A stretch of 26,456 nt of DNA from Caldilineaceae bacterium. Lineage in GTDB: Bacteria > Chloroflexota > Anaerolineae > Caldilineales > Caldilineaceae. Both the position numbers and the translations under genes were made by a program. The stretch lies in the NCBI GenBank assembly GCA_020634815.1, contig JACKBA010000056.1, positions 1 through 26,456 on the forward strand, given 5' to 3'. Shown one piece after another: positions 6,866 through 14,124 of the stretch (positions within the stretch are counted from its first letter, which is position 1; each line of letters starts with the position of its first letter). Under the pieces are notes generated by a model. That model had not been told where the DNA came from. It saw only the letters and a list, made by a program, of their open reading frames with translations, and searched no databases.

Positions 6866-7099
6866 ATGATCGCTGAACACGAGCGAGTCGTACTTCGCAA
6901 AGATATTCCAGAACATGGTCTCATTGCCGGAGATATTGGGACCGTTGTCCTTGTCCATCACAAGGGCGCCGGCTACGAAGTCGAATTCATGGCGCTCGAT
7001 GGTGAAACGGTGGCTGTGGTATCCCTGTCGTCTGCGCAGGTTCGCCCTATTGCGCGACATGAGATTGCCCACGCCCGCCTGGTCGCTCAAGCTGCGTAG
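6866..7099 (+). CDS. DUF4926 domain protein
   Basis: A 77-residue protein. It shows the whole DUF4926 pattern: RVVLRKDIPEHGLIAGDIGT, then VVLVHHKGAGYEVEF, ALDGETVAVVSLSS and QVRPI. This is a small SH3-like barrel family. The ATG lies three bases after the DUF6883 stop, and its ribosome site (AGAGGTAA) lies inside the end of that gene, so the two are translated together. The short tail HEIAHARLVAQAA is unremarkable. The GNAT gene converges from the other side with only 28 bases between the stops and no obvious terminator. Function is unknown; the constant partnership suggests that it binds or controls the DUF6883 protein (inference). Confidence 0.85.
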   Translation: MIAEHERVVLRKDIPEHGLIAGDIGTVVLVHHKGAGYEVEFMALDGETVAVVSLSSAQVRPIARHEIAHARLVAQAA

Positions 7100-7127
7100 T
7101 TGACATTCGCCGTCGAGATGCTCTTGC

Positions 7128-7652
7128 TCAGCCTAACATTGGTCCCGTCAGCACGTAGAGGTGGTCGGGATAGGTGTAGCCTTCCAGCATGACTTCCTGC
7201 TCAAAGTGCATGCCAATCTTTTCGGCGACGCGCAGCGAGGCGGCATTCTGCGGGTCGATGATGGCAACCAAACGGCGCAAGCCCAGCACCTCCAGCCCGT
7301 AGTCCCGAACGGCGCGCGCTGCCTCCGTGGCGTAGCCCTGTCCCCAGGCGGCCCGTGCCAGGCGATAGCCGATCTCAACCTCTGGGCGCCCGGCGATATC
7401 GGGGAAGTAGAAGAGGCCGCAGTAGCCAACCAGCCGCGCCGATGCCTTTTCCATAACGGCCCAGGGGCCAAAGCCGAGCGTCTGATAGTAGTTCTCCAGG
7501 CAGGTACGCACCCAATTGCGCACCCAGGCCTGATCCTGCACGCCAGGGCCGAATCGCATGACTTCGGCATCGCCAAAGACAACGTCCAGCGCAGCACAGT
7601 CGAGCAGATGAAAGTGGCGGAGCAGGAGGCGCTCCGTCTCGACGACAATCAT
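7128..7652 (-). CDS. GNAT acetyltransferase, RimJ/RimL (Acetyltransf_3) type
   Basis: A 174-residue complete GNAT enzyme that would transfer acetyl from acetyl-CoA to an amine. The N-terminus ETERLLLRHFHLLD is the usual opening strand of this subgroup. Residues 92-111 (VEIGYRLARAAWGQGYATEA) hold the acetyl-CoA pyrophosphate loop WGQGYA. NAASLRVAEKIGM (136-148) is the conserved AsnxxSer helix before the last strands. The substrate cannot be told; RimJ/L relatives act on protein N-termini, amino acids or antibiotics. The ribosome site is weak. It is the last gene of the minus-strand run, 27 bases after the DHFR-like gene. Confidence 0.9.
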   Translation of the reverse strand: MIVVETERLLLRHFHLLDCAALDVVFGDAEVMRFGPGVQDQAWVRNWVRTCLENYYQTLGFGPWAVMEKASARLVGYCGLFYFPDIAGRPEVEIGYRLARAAWGQGYATEAARAVRDYGLEVLGLRRLVAIIDPQNAASLRVAEKIGMHFEQEVMLEGYTYPDHLYVLTGPMLG

Positions 7653-7679
7653 GGCTTCAGCTCTGTTCCACGTCGGCAG

Positions 7680-8294
7680 TCAGGATCTGCTGCTGACCGC
7701 ATAACAGGCCAGCACATTCCCGGAACCGGGCCACGTGCGGGTGTGGAGGAGCTTGAGCGAGATCGGCGGGCGCCCGTCAAAGAGCGGGATGCCGTCGCCC
7801 GCAATCACCGGGAAGAAGGTGAGATGCAGTTCGTCCACCAGGCCATGCACGATTAAGTCGTTCCAGAGGATGCGGCCCATGAGAATCAGGATGTCGCGCC
7901 CCGCCGTCGCCTTGAGTGCGCCAATCTCCCGCCGCGCATCACCCACCCGCACGATGCGCGTATTCTCCCAAGGCGCCAGTTCCGCTTCCACAATCTTGTC
8001 GGACACGACGATCTTGTCGACACGCTGGATCAGGTCGGCAAACTCGCGGCGGATGGGCGTGGCGTCGGGGTCGCCCGGCACGCTCGTCCAGTAGTCTTTG
8101 TTACCCAGGAACGACGTACGCCCGCTCAGGATCAGCGTATCGGCCGCGCGCAGCCGCTCCACGTTGTAGAAATCGAAGCTCTGATCACCGGCGTAGTCCG
8201 GGTGGTAATAGTCAAAGAAGGCGTCGAAGGTCTTGTTCTTCGCTTCGTAATATCCGTCCAGCGTGACAAAGTTATCGACAATGAGCTTGCGCAT
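7680..8294 (-). CDS. Dihydrofolate reductase family protein (RibD C-terminal-like)
   Basis: A 204-residue protein. The ATG at 8294 has GGAGGAG six bases upstream and opens with the family strand MRKLIVDNFVTLDGYYE; a longer frame upstream would run into the VOC gene. Family features are the NADPH-binding DTLILSGRTSF, then KIVVSDKI, TAGRDILILMGRILWNDLIVHGLVDELHL and FFPVIAGDGIPLF. These are typical of stand-alone RibD-C/DHFR-like reductases (YwjB/YyaP type) found beside small enzymes in soil bacteria. They are not usually true folate reductases, and their natural substrates are mostly unknown. The gap to the preceding VOC gene is 41 bases. Confidence 0.9.
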   Translation of the reverse strand: MRKLIVDNFVTLDGYYEAKNKTFDAFFDYYHPDYAGDQSFDFYNVERLRAADTLILSGRTSFLGNKDYWTSVPGDPDATPIRREFADLIQRVDKIVVSDKIVEAELAPWENTRIVRVGDARREIGALKATAGRDILILMGRILWNDLIVHGLVDELHLTFFPVIAGDGIPLFDGRPPISLKLLHTRTWPGSGNVLACYAVSSRS

Positions 8295-8335
8295 GTGATT
8301 GCTCCTCCGGCGCCCTGTTGTGGCCGGCTGCGAGG

Positions 8336-8749
8336 TTACTTCGCGATTTCCCAAATGTAGCCGTCGGGGTCCTGAAAGCTTGCCGTGCGAATGCCCCAGG
8401 ACCGGTCCATCGGCCCGTTGAGCAACGTGACACCGCGCGCGGCAAGCTTGGCACACATGGCGTCGACGTCGTCGACGGCGATGGTGAAGACAAGTTGCGC
8501 GCCGGCGGCCGGGTTTGCCATGACGGCCGGCTCGATGAGTTCGCCGACGGCCGGCGTCTTGAGCAGGTTAATCATGGTGGCGCCGAACTTGAAGACGGCT
8601 GAATTCTCGTCCTCGTATTCTACCGGCAGATCAAAGACGCGCTGATAGAAAGTCTTGGTGGTTGCCAACTCCTCCACAAAGAGCGTAATGGCGAAAATCC
8701 TGTGCGCCCATGACTGGCGGTTGGCATCTGACGTTGTTCTATCATTCAC
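8336..8749 (-). CDS. VOC superfamily (glyoxalase/bleomycin-resistance-like) protein
   Basis: A 137-residue protein using a GTG start, with GGAGAAG six bases upstream. It has the paired beta-alpha-beta-beta-beta pattern of the vicinal oxygen chelate fold: IFAITLFVEELATTKTFYQR, then VFKFGATMINLL, LVFTIAVDDVDAMCAKLAAR and FQDPDGYIWEIAK. The ending DPDGYIWEI carries the usual metal-ligand Glu. The first module has no obvious His ligand in the AHRIFAIT strand other than H16. Members are metal-dependent lyases, dioxygenases or drug-binding proteins; the substrate is unknown. It lies between DUF1801 and DHFR-like genes, with gaps of 25 and 41 bases. Confidence 0.88.
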   Translation of the reverse strand: MNDRTTSDANRQSWAHRIFAITLFVEELATTKTFYQRVFDLPVEYEDENSAVFKFGATMINLLKTPAVGELIEPAVMANPAAGAQLVFTIAVDDVDAMCAKLAARGVTLLNGPMDRSWGIRTASFQDPDGYIWEIAK

Positions 8750-8774
8750 GAGTATCTTCTCCCGACAGGTCGTT

Positions 8775-9131
8775 TTACTGTTCGGCTTGTTGCGCCAGCG
8801 CGGCGGCGACGCGGGCGATCAAGTCGTAGGGCATGGGCTGGTCGAGCGGGAACTTGAGGTTGCCCTTCTCGCCGCGGTAGGGCAGCAGTTCCTGCACCAG
8901 CGCCTCGTCGCTGCTCAGCGGCGGGTAGATGCCGATGTGTTTCTTGAAGGCGGCGTAGAAGAAGAAGACACGTTTGCGCCGGAAGGCCGGCATCTGGTAG
9001 CTGATCGTCTCCTGGGCATCGGGCAGCGTGCGCTTGACCAGCGCCCGGATCTCCGCCAGGATCGGGCGGACATCGGACGGAACGGAGGCGAAGTACTCGT
9101 CGACGGTGGTGAATTTTGGGCGTTCGCTCAT
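8775..9131 (-). CDS. DUF1801 (YdhG/frataxin-like) protein
   Basis: A 118-residue protein with AGGAA before the ATG. The sequence follows the DUF1801 pattern: TVDEYFASVPSDVRPILAEI, then TLPDAQETISYQMPAFR, VFFFYAAFKKHIGIYPP and KGNLKFPLDQPMPYDLI. The phrase ISYQMPAF and the KKHIGIYP strand are hallmarks of the family. Structures of relatives resemble frataxin, and Bacillus YdhG has been proposed as an iron chaperone; whether that holds here is not known. It follows the methyltransferase by 30 bases and precedes the VOC gene by 25 bases, so it is likely in the same message. Confidence 0.9.
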   Translation of the reverse strand: MSERPKFTTVDEYFASVPSDVRPILAEIRALVKRTLPDAQETISYQMPAFRRKRVFFFYAAFKKHIGIYPPLSSDEALVQELLPYRGEKGNLKFPLDQPMPYDLIARVAAALAQQAEQ

Positions 9132-9161
9132 GAATCGGTTCCTCAGTTGGGTAGCCGCCGG

Positions 9162-9935
9162 TCAAGCTGCGTGGAGGGCAGAGCCGGCAGGTTGAACGCC
9201 ATCACTCAGCGCATAGAGCGAGACGTGGGCGGTGCTCTGGGCATCAAACGGCGTGCGCTGCCAGTTGGCGAAACGCTCGACGAGACGCAGGCCGGCCAGC
9301 CGCGCCATCAAGTCCATCTCGCCCGGCGTGATGAGGCGGCAGACGATGGGGTTCATTGTAATGCCGCCTGTCGAAATGCGCACGTGGTTTTCTTCCAGCA
9401 GTTGCGTCACCGGGTCGTAGCGGGCGACGTCGAGCACGACGGCATCCAGTCCGATCTGTTCGGCATGAACGTAGTCGGGCTGGCCGCTGGGTATCCAGGC
9501 GTGGGGCAATGCCGTCTCCACCACGAAGCAGCCGGCGCCGTCCAGGTGGCGGGCCGCGTTGGCGAAGCAGCGGATCTGGTCGTCGGCGGTCAGCAGGTTG
9601 AAGATCGTGTTGAAGACAAGATAGACCAGCCCGTAACGCCGGCCCGTGGTGGTGACGCTCATGTCGCCCTGCACGACTTCGATTCCGTCCCCACCGCGCT
9701 TGGCGCGCAGCCGCTCGATCATGTGCGGCGACAGCTCGATGCCGTCGACGGTGACGCCACGGGCGGCCAGCGGCAGGGCGATGCGCCCGGTGCCGATGGC
9801 AAACTCCAGCGCACGGCGGCCCGCTGCCAACTCGCACAGGAGTTGGGCGGCCGCTTCTTCATCGCCGCGCAAGGCATCGTCGTAGCGTGCGGCGACGTCG
9901 GCGCCAAAGCTTGAGGCAGGATCAAATTGCTTCAT
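9162..9935 (-). CDS. Class I SAM-dependent methyltransferase
   Basis: About 257 residues from the ATG at 9935, chosen because AAAGG lies eight bases upstream; an ATG five codons earlier has its purine tract too close. Residues about 43-51 (LEFAIGTGR) are motif I for binding S-adenosylmethionine, followed by ALPLAARGVTVDGIELSPHM, where the acidic Glu would contact the ribose. VVQGDMSV and YGLVYLVFNTIFNLL are motifs II and III. The C-terminal third contains MNPIVCRLITPGEMDLMARL and AGLRLVERFANW, an arrangement seen in small-molecule methyltransferases. It overlaps the upstream acyltransferase gene by 14 bases. The acceptor is unknown; the context suggests a lipid or glycoside, but this is inference. 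Confidence 0.9.
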   Translation of the reverse strand: MKQFDPASSFGADVAARYDDALRGDEEAAAQLLCELAAGRRALEFAIGTGRIALPLAARGVTVDGIELSPHMIERLRAKRGGDGIEVVQGDMSVTTTGRRYGLVYLVFNTIFNLLTADDQIRCFANAARHLDGAGCFVVETALPHAWIPSGQPDYVHAEQIGLDAVVLDVARYDPVTQLLEENHVRISTGGITMNPIVCRLITPGEMDLMARLAGLRLVERFANWQRTPFDAQSTAHVSLYALSDGVQPAGSALHAA

Positions 9936-10731
9936 GCGGTTGCCTTTCATCTTCCAGACCAGCGGCCGCTTCCACCAGCTCTTTCAGTCGCTGGGTGAAG
10001 CGTGCCGCCGGTGCGCCGTCCACAATGTCGTGGTCAAAGCTGATGGTCACGCTCAAGAACTCCCGTGCCTCGATACGCCCTTCGAAGAAAGCCGGCCGGC
10101 GGGCGATGCCGCCCAGCGTGATTTGCAGCGTGTGGTTCGGCGCCGGGATGCCCCAGCCGCCGCCCTCGCCAAACATGCCGACGGAACTCACGAGGACTGT
10201 CCCGTACAGTTCCTTGATCAGATCGGGCCGTTTGAACAGGAACCACAGGAAGCCGCGCCGCACAAAGCCCGGCAGCCGCACGAACCAGTCGATGAAGCGC
10301 GCTTCCTGGCTGGCGGCGTGGCCCTGCTGAAAAGCGCGAATCTCGTCGTGAAGCGTGCGCAGCGTCTTGCGATTCACGCCGCGCAGGATATGCGGCCGGA
10401 TGGTCTTCTTGCCCTCCACCTCCACCTCGAAGAGCGTGTTGACGTCGACCTCGTCGTAGATGACCAACTGGTTGCGCCAGCTCCGGTAGGCGTGCAGATG
10501 CCGGTTCTGGTCGATGGCCTTGCCGATACAGGCCAGAAAGAACGCCGTGAAGGAGATCGTCTCACCGGTCTGCTCTTTGTGGCTGCGAATCGCCTCGCGG
10601 GCGCGTGTGATGTCGAACTCGACCAGCCCGTGAATCGTGTGCTTGCGCAGCGCCATCTGGCCGCCATCGACCATGAGCAGCCGCGTGCGCGGATAAGGAA
10701 GCACGGTGCGGCCGCCCGCCGTCGATCTCAT
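9922..10731 (-). CDS. Stand-alone 2-oxoacid dehydrogenase E2-fold acyltransferase
   Basis: A 269-residue protein built only of the catalytic acyltransferase domain of the dihydrolipoamide acyltransferase/CAT superfamily; there is no lipoyl or E1/E3-binding domain. Seen: ISFTAFFLACIGKAID, then LVIYDEVDVNTLFEVEVEGK, GTVLVSSVGMFGEGGGWGIP and DHDIVDGAPAARF, in which His234 and Asp238 are the HxxxDG catalytic pair. The usual Arg after the catalytic His (DHR) is Asp. Residues about 135-175 contain an insert with hydrophobic and basic patches (FIDWFVRLPGFVRRGFLWFL) that could contact a membrane. The ATG overlaps the glycosyltransferase stop as ATGA, with AGGA four bases upstream. It probably transfers an acyl group from a CoA or carrier donor to an unknown acceptor. 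Confidence 0.87.
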   Translation of the reverse strand: MRSTAGGRTVLPYPRTRLLMVDGGQMALRKHTIHGLVEFDITRAREAIRSHKEQTGETISFTAFFLACIGKAIDQNRHLHAYRSWRNQLVIYDEVDVNTLFEVEVEGKKTIRPHILRGVNRKTLRTLHDEIRAFQQGHAASQEARFIDWFVRLPGFVRRGFLWFLFKRPDLIKELYGTVLVSSVGMFGEGGGWGIPAPNHTLQITLGGIARRPAFFEGRIEAREFLSVTISFDHDIVDGAPAARFTQRLKELVEAAAGLEDERQPHEAI

Positions 10732-12014
10732 CGCGTCCTCACTCCTTCCTGGTCAGGGGTGCGACAATAGCTCCGCACAACGGCCACTGCGCCGGCAACG
10801 CCATCTTCGGCGCGGATGGCTTCCCCGCAGGCGCGAGCGCGGGCCTGCATGGCTGCATCGCTCGCAGCCCGATGGATGGCGCCGGCCAGCCGGGCGGCGG
10901 TCAGCTTTTTGCGCGGGATGGGCGCCGGCCCCACGCCGAGCGCCTCGATGCGTGCGCCCCAGAAGGGCTGGTCGAAGAGAAAGGGCACGACGACGGCGGG
11001 CACGCCCGCGCGCAGCCCCTCGGCTGTCGTCCCCGCGCCGCCGTGATGCACTACTGCCGCCATGCGCGGGAAGAGCCAACTGTGCGGGGCGGCGTCCAGC
11101 ACGAAGATGCTCTCCGGCACGTCGCCGGCATGCAGGCCGCCCCAGCCCGTGAGCAACAGCCCGCGCCGGCCGCACAGCGCCAGCGCCTCCACGACCAGCG
11201 CCGCCATCCCTGCCGGGTCGCGCCCCGCCATGCTGCCAAAGCCGATGTAGATGGGTGGGTCGCCTGCGTCCAGAAACGCCAGCAGGTCGGGCGGCGGCTG
11301 CCAGCCGGCGTGCTCGTCCAGAAAGAGATAGCCGGTGATATGCACGCTGGGCGGCCAGTCCGGCGGGTGGGGGATGAGCGTGGGGCTGTAGGCGCCGATG
11401 AGCGGCGTAGCCCGCAGGTCGCGCATGAAGCCGGCGGCCGAGGTCGCCGGCAGCGAAAGCCGCCGCCTGAACTCGTTGACGAATGGCCCGTACCACTGCC
11501 AGATTACCCACAGCATGGCAATGCCCGACAGGCGGTTGTGCCAGCCGCCCAGGTTGCGTTGGATGGGCCAGGACGCGGCCGGAAAGGCCCGCGTCGGCAG
11601 CAGCGGCGTCGGCTCGACGTTGAGCAGCGGCCGGCCGAGCGCCTGGGCGATGGCGCTGCCAAACGCGCCGAGCACGCCCAGGCAGATGATGGCGTCGGCA
11701 TCCTCGCAGGCGGCGTAGGCATCCTCGGCCATCTGCAGGGCGATGGGGCCGAGCATGGCGCGCATGGCCCGCACCGACTTGAGCGGATTGGACCCGCCCG
11801 ACTCCATGAATTCGCGGCCGGTGTCGCCCGCCATGATTTGCTGCACATCGCCGCGCAGGGGACGAAAGGCGACGCCGTTCCCCTCGACAAAGGCGGCGAA
11901 ATCCTGCGGCGCGGCCAGACACACGCTATCACCCGCCGCCTGCAAGCCACGCGCCAGGGCGACGCATGGCTGGATGTCGCCGCGCGAGCCGGCGGCGAAG
12001 ATGGTGAGTTTCAT
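10728..12014 (-). CDS. UGT-type glycosyltransferase (GT1, sterol-glucosyltransferase-like)
   Basis: A 428-residue two-domain (GT-B) glycosyltransferase. The N-terminus MKLTIFAAGSRGDIQPCVAL matches the SRGDxQP opening of sterol/lipid and polyketide glucosyltransferases. After VHITGYLFLD comes PPIYIGFGSM (254-262), and the donor-binding signature HHGGAGTTAEGLRAGVP lies at 323-339. FLFDQPFWG (345-353) holds the Asp-Gln that contacts the nucleotide sugar. Length and order match family 1. The acceptor may be a lipid, sterol/hopanoid or secondary metabolite; this cannot be read from sequence. The ATG overlaps the upstream unknown gene by ATGA, and its own stop overlaps the acyltransferase start in the same way. 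Confidence 0.93.
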   Translation of the reverse strand: MKLTIFAAGSRGDIQPCVALARGLQAAGDSVCLAAPQDFAAFVEGNGVAFRPLRGDVQQIMAGDTGREFMESGGSNPLKSVRAMRAMLGPIALQMAEDAYAACEDADAIICLGVLGAFGSAIAQALGRPLLNVEPTPLLPTRAFPAASWPIQRNLGGWHNRLSGIAMLWVIWQWYGPFVNEFRRRLSLPATSAAGFMRDLRATPLIGAYSPTLIPHPPDWPPSVHITGYLFLDEHAGWQPPPDLLAFLDAGDPPIYIGFGSMAGRDPAGMAALVVEALALCGRRGLLLTGWGGLHAGDVPESIFVLDAAPHSWLFPRMAAVVHHGGAGTTAEGLRAGVPAVVVPFLFDQPFWGARIEALGVGPAPIPRKKLTAARLAGAIHRAASDAAMQARARACGEAIRAEDGVAGAVAVVRSYCRTPDQEGVRTR

Positions 12015-12640
12015 GATTGGTACGATTCTATAGCCGGGACGTCCGGGATTACCCCAGCATTCTGCTGCCGCCTGAACGCTGCGAGCACTTCATGGTTCCA
12101 GACTTGCGCCTCGATGTAGGGCGCCAGCGTCACGGGCAAGTTGCTATCCCAGTGCTCTTCAGGCATCCCTTTCTCGGCAACAAGGGCAAGAATTTCCGGC
12201 AACGTAAAGACCCGACCGTGCAATGCGGGTCGGTAATACTCGGCCGGCTTGTCGCGGCCAAACCACCGCGAAATCATGCTATCCGGATAGGTGAAGCTGA
12301 CGTCGTCCGCCGTGAAAAGGGCAAGCGGGATGCGGATGGCGGCGTGGATTGCCCGCTCCGGCGCGGCCTGCTCCAGCCATCCGGACGAGCCCAGCACGCA
12401 CGAAATTGGATAGCCGGCCTGGGGCCTGCCGCCCTTGGCAATGAATTCTGCACGCACCCAGGCTTCGCTATCTCTGCGCGCCGCCAGGTATTGGTGCGGC
12501 TGCTTGAAGCGCGCGCCAAAGGGCGTATCGTCGCTCAGCGCGGCCATGATGCGGATCGCCTCCGCGTCCGGCAGCGCAGAGAGACTCTGGAATGGCTCAC
12601 GGTCGCCCATATAGTAGTGCGTCAAGTAATCCACGGGCAT
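12011..12640 (-). CDS. Conserved hypothetical protein, first gene of the minus-strand run
   Basis: A 209-residue soluble protein that I do not assign to a named family. It has AGGA before the ATG. Notable pieces are DYLTHYYMGDREPFQSLSAL, RFKQPHQYLAARRDSEAWVR, FIAKGGRPQAGYPISCVLG, FTYPDSMISRWFG, and VFTLPEILALVAEKGMPEEH followed by YIEAQVWN. The sequence has the regular character of a real, conserved protein, and I recall similar unnamed bacterial proteins, but no catalytic motif stands out. No signal peptide or membrane helix is seen. Its stop overlaps the glycosyltransferase start by four bases, so it heads a coupled set of four genes. Confidence 0.75.
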   Translation of the reverse strand: MPVDYLTHYYMGDREPFQSLSALPDAEAIRIMAALSDDTPFGARFKQPHQYLAARRDSEAWVRAEFIAKGGRPQAGYPISCVLGSSGWLEQAAPERAIHAAIRIPLALFTADDVSFTYPDSMISRWFGRDKPAEYYRPALHGRVFTLPEILALVAEKGMPEEHWDSNLPVTLAPYIEAQVWNHEVLAAFRRQQNAGVIPDVPAIESYQS

Positions 12641-12817
12641 GATATCCTCGCCGCCGGCGTGGCAACGCGCTGTCGATGCAACTACAACTGCTCGCCAACG
12701 GCAAACAGCATTTGATCGCCCGGAGCCGGCGTGTCCCCCTTTTGTGATTATCCGGCATTGGCCTGGAAGCGCGCAACCTGGAAAGATGGGACGCGGTTGG
12801 CGGCAGCGACAGATAAC

Positions 12818-12850
12818 AAAGCCCGGAATCCGCGTTGGATTCCGGGCTTT
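12818..12850 (-). terminator. Strong intrinsic-type terminator after the propeller lipoprotein gene
   Basis: AAAGCCCGGAATCC (12818-12831) and GGATTCCGGGCTTT (12837-12850) form a perfect 14-bp stem with a five-base loop. It lies 34 bases beyond the stop of the minus-strand gene ending at 12884. On that strand the stem ends in TTTGTT, so the T tract is short. The stem is symmetrical and could act in either direction; it also shields the eight-gene run further left. Confidence 0.8.
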
Positions 12851-12883
12851 GCCGTCAGCAAGTGGGTTTCGCTCGCCGCCGCG

Positions 12884-13870
12884 TCACGGATCGACGACGT
12901 ATACGTGGCCTGGCTGCTGGCTTGATCCGCCGCGCCCGGGGCCTCGATAATCCGCCCACGAAAACCGATTCATCTCATGCGCACGGTGGACGCCGCCGGA
13001 ACCGGGGTTCGCCGCAACGACCTTGGTAACGACACCGCGATCGAGTGTATCCAAGTTGATCAACAGCACCTGTGCCTGCTCGCGATCGATATCCAGGGCC
13101 GAGACCACAAGCAGCGCATCGTCAATGGTCAGCGCGGCACCGGCCTGGTGTCCGGCGCGGAAGTTTTTGGCGATGGGAGTGGCAACACCCTCCGCAATGC
13201 GCATGACGGCGGCGCGGCCGGGTGCAAAGCCGTCATGATCGACGACGTAGAGCGTGCCGTCGCCGGCGATGGCAACGCCCATTGGCGCCACCAGCGGCGC
13301 ACCGACATACGCTGGTGCAGGCTCTTCCCCGGATACGACTCGCCAGACGCCAGGCAACCCGTCCCGTTCGCCGGTCACATAGAGTTCGTCGCCCGTGGGC
13401 GCCGGCCGGATCTCGACACCGACCGCAGCAATATCGTCGGTGCCAGGCACGGGTTGCGGCATCCCACCGCCGGCGGGAAGCATCCACACGCGGCGGGCAT
13501 TCGGATCGGCCACGAAGAGTGTTTGCCCATCGCCGCTGACAGCAATGCCACGCGCGGCCAGCATCGGCGCACCAGCGTGCAGGATCGCAGGCTCGCCGCC
13601 CGTGGACGGCACGCTGAAGACACCCTCGCCTGACGGGCTTGTGGCCGTGAAATAGATGATGCTGCCATCCGGTGCGGGGGTGGAATCAATCGGGTCATCG
13701 AACACACCGGAGCGGGCAACCTCGTTCACGGAATGAATGGCCTCGTTGAGCAACGGCAGGGAGTTGCCCGCGCCATCACGTACGACTGGCGCTACTGGAA
13801 CACACGCTGCTACCAGAAGCGCACCCCAAAGCATTGTAAGCGCAACGCACGCATTGCGTGACCGAACCAT
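12884..13870 (-). CDS. Lipoprotein with NHL/SMP-30-like beta-propeller
   Basis: A 328-residue protein with an excellent ribosome site (GGAGGAAGG). The N-terminus is a lipoprotein signal: MVRSRNACVALTML, a hydrophobic core, then LVAAC with lipidated Cys23. The mature part is a series of about 40- to 50-residue repeats of propeller type: IDSTPAPDGSIIYFTA, ARGIAVSGDGQTLFVADP, VEIRPAPTGDELYVTG and PMGVAIAGDGTLYVVDHDG. Such GVAVxxDGxLYVxD blades are found in NHL and gluconolactonase-like proteins. No catalytic set is evident, so a binding or scaffolding role outside the cytoplasmic membrane is most likely. It is followed by a strong terminator and has 254 bases of upstream non-coding DNA. Confidence 0.85.
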   Translation of the reverse strand: MVRSRNACVALTMLWGALLVAACVPVAPVVRDGAGNSLPLLNEAIHSVNEVARSGVFDDPIDSTPAPDGSIIYFTATSPSGEGVFSVPSTGGEPAILHAGAPMLAARGIAVSGDGQTLFVADPNARRVWMLPAGGGMPQPVPGTDDIAAVGVEIRPAPTGDELYVTGERDGLPGVWRVVSGEEPAPAYVGAPLVAPMGVAIAGDGTLYVVDHDGFAPGRAAVMRIAEGVATPIAKNFRAGHQAGAALTIDDALLVVSALDIDREQAQVLLINLDTLDRGVVTKVVAANPGSGGVHRAHEMNRFSWADYRGPGRGGSSQQPGHVYVVDP

Positions 13871-14124
13871 GATGACCTTCCTCCTATCCCTTCATGGAAA
13901 CTGACCTCCGGGCGCCCCAGAGTGCCGTCATCATCGCGCCATCGGTTGTCCATGTTCCAGCTAGAAAGCTGCCCATTCTCTGACCAGATTCGAACACAGA
14001 CATTGGCGTCGTACAGCGCAAGCTCAGGGGAGATTGATCGAATATCTCCAGGCAGCACGTGTTTTCGCTGCGGAGGGATCACGTTCAATTGTGCGCTCGT
14101 CGCCGGCGGTCGGTAGCCCCATGG

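Noticed and set aside
13810..14088. 92-residue minus-strand frame upstream of the propeller lipoprotein
   Set aside because: It runs over that gene's ribosome site and signal peptide in another frame and has no recognisable domain.
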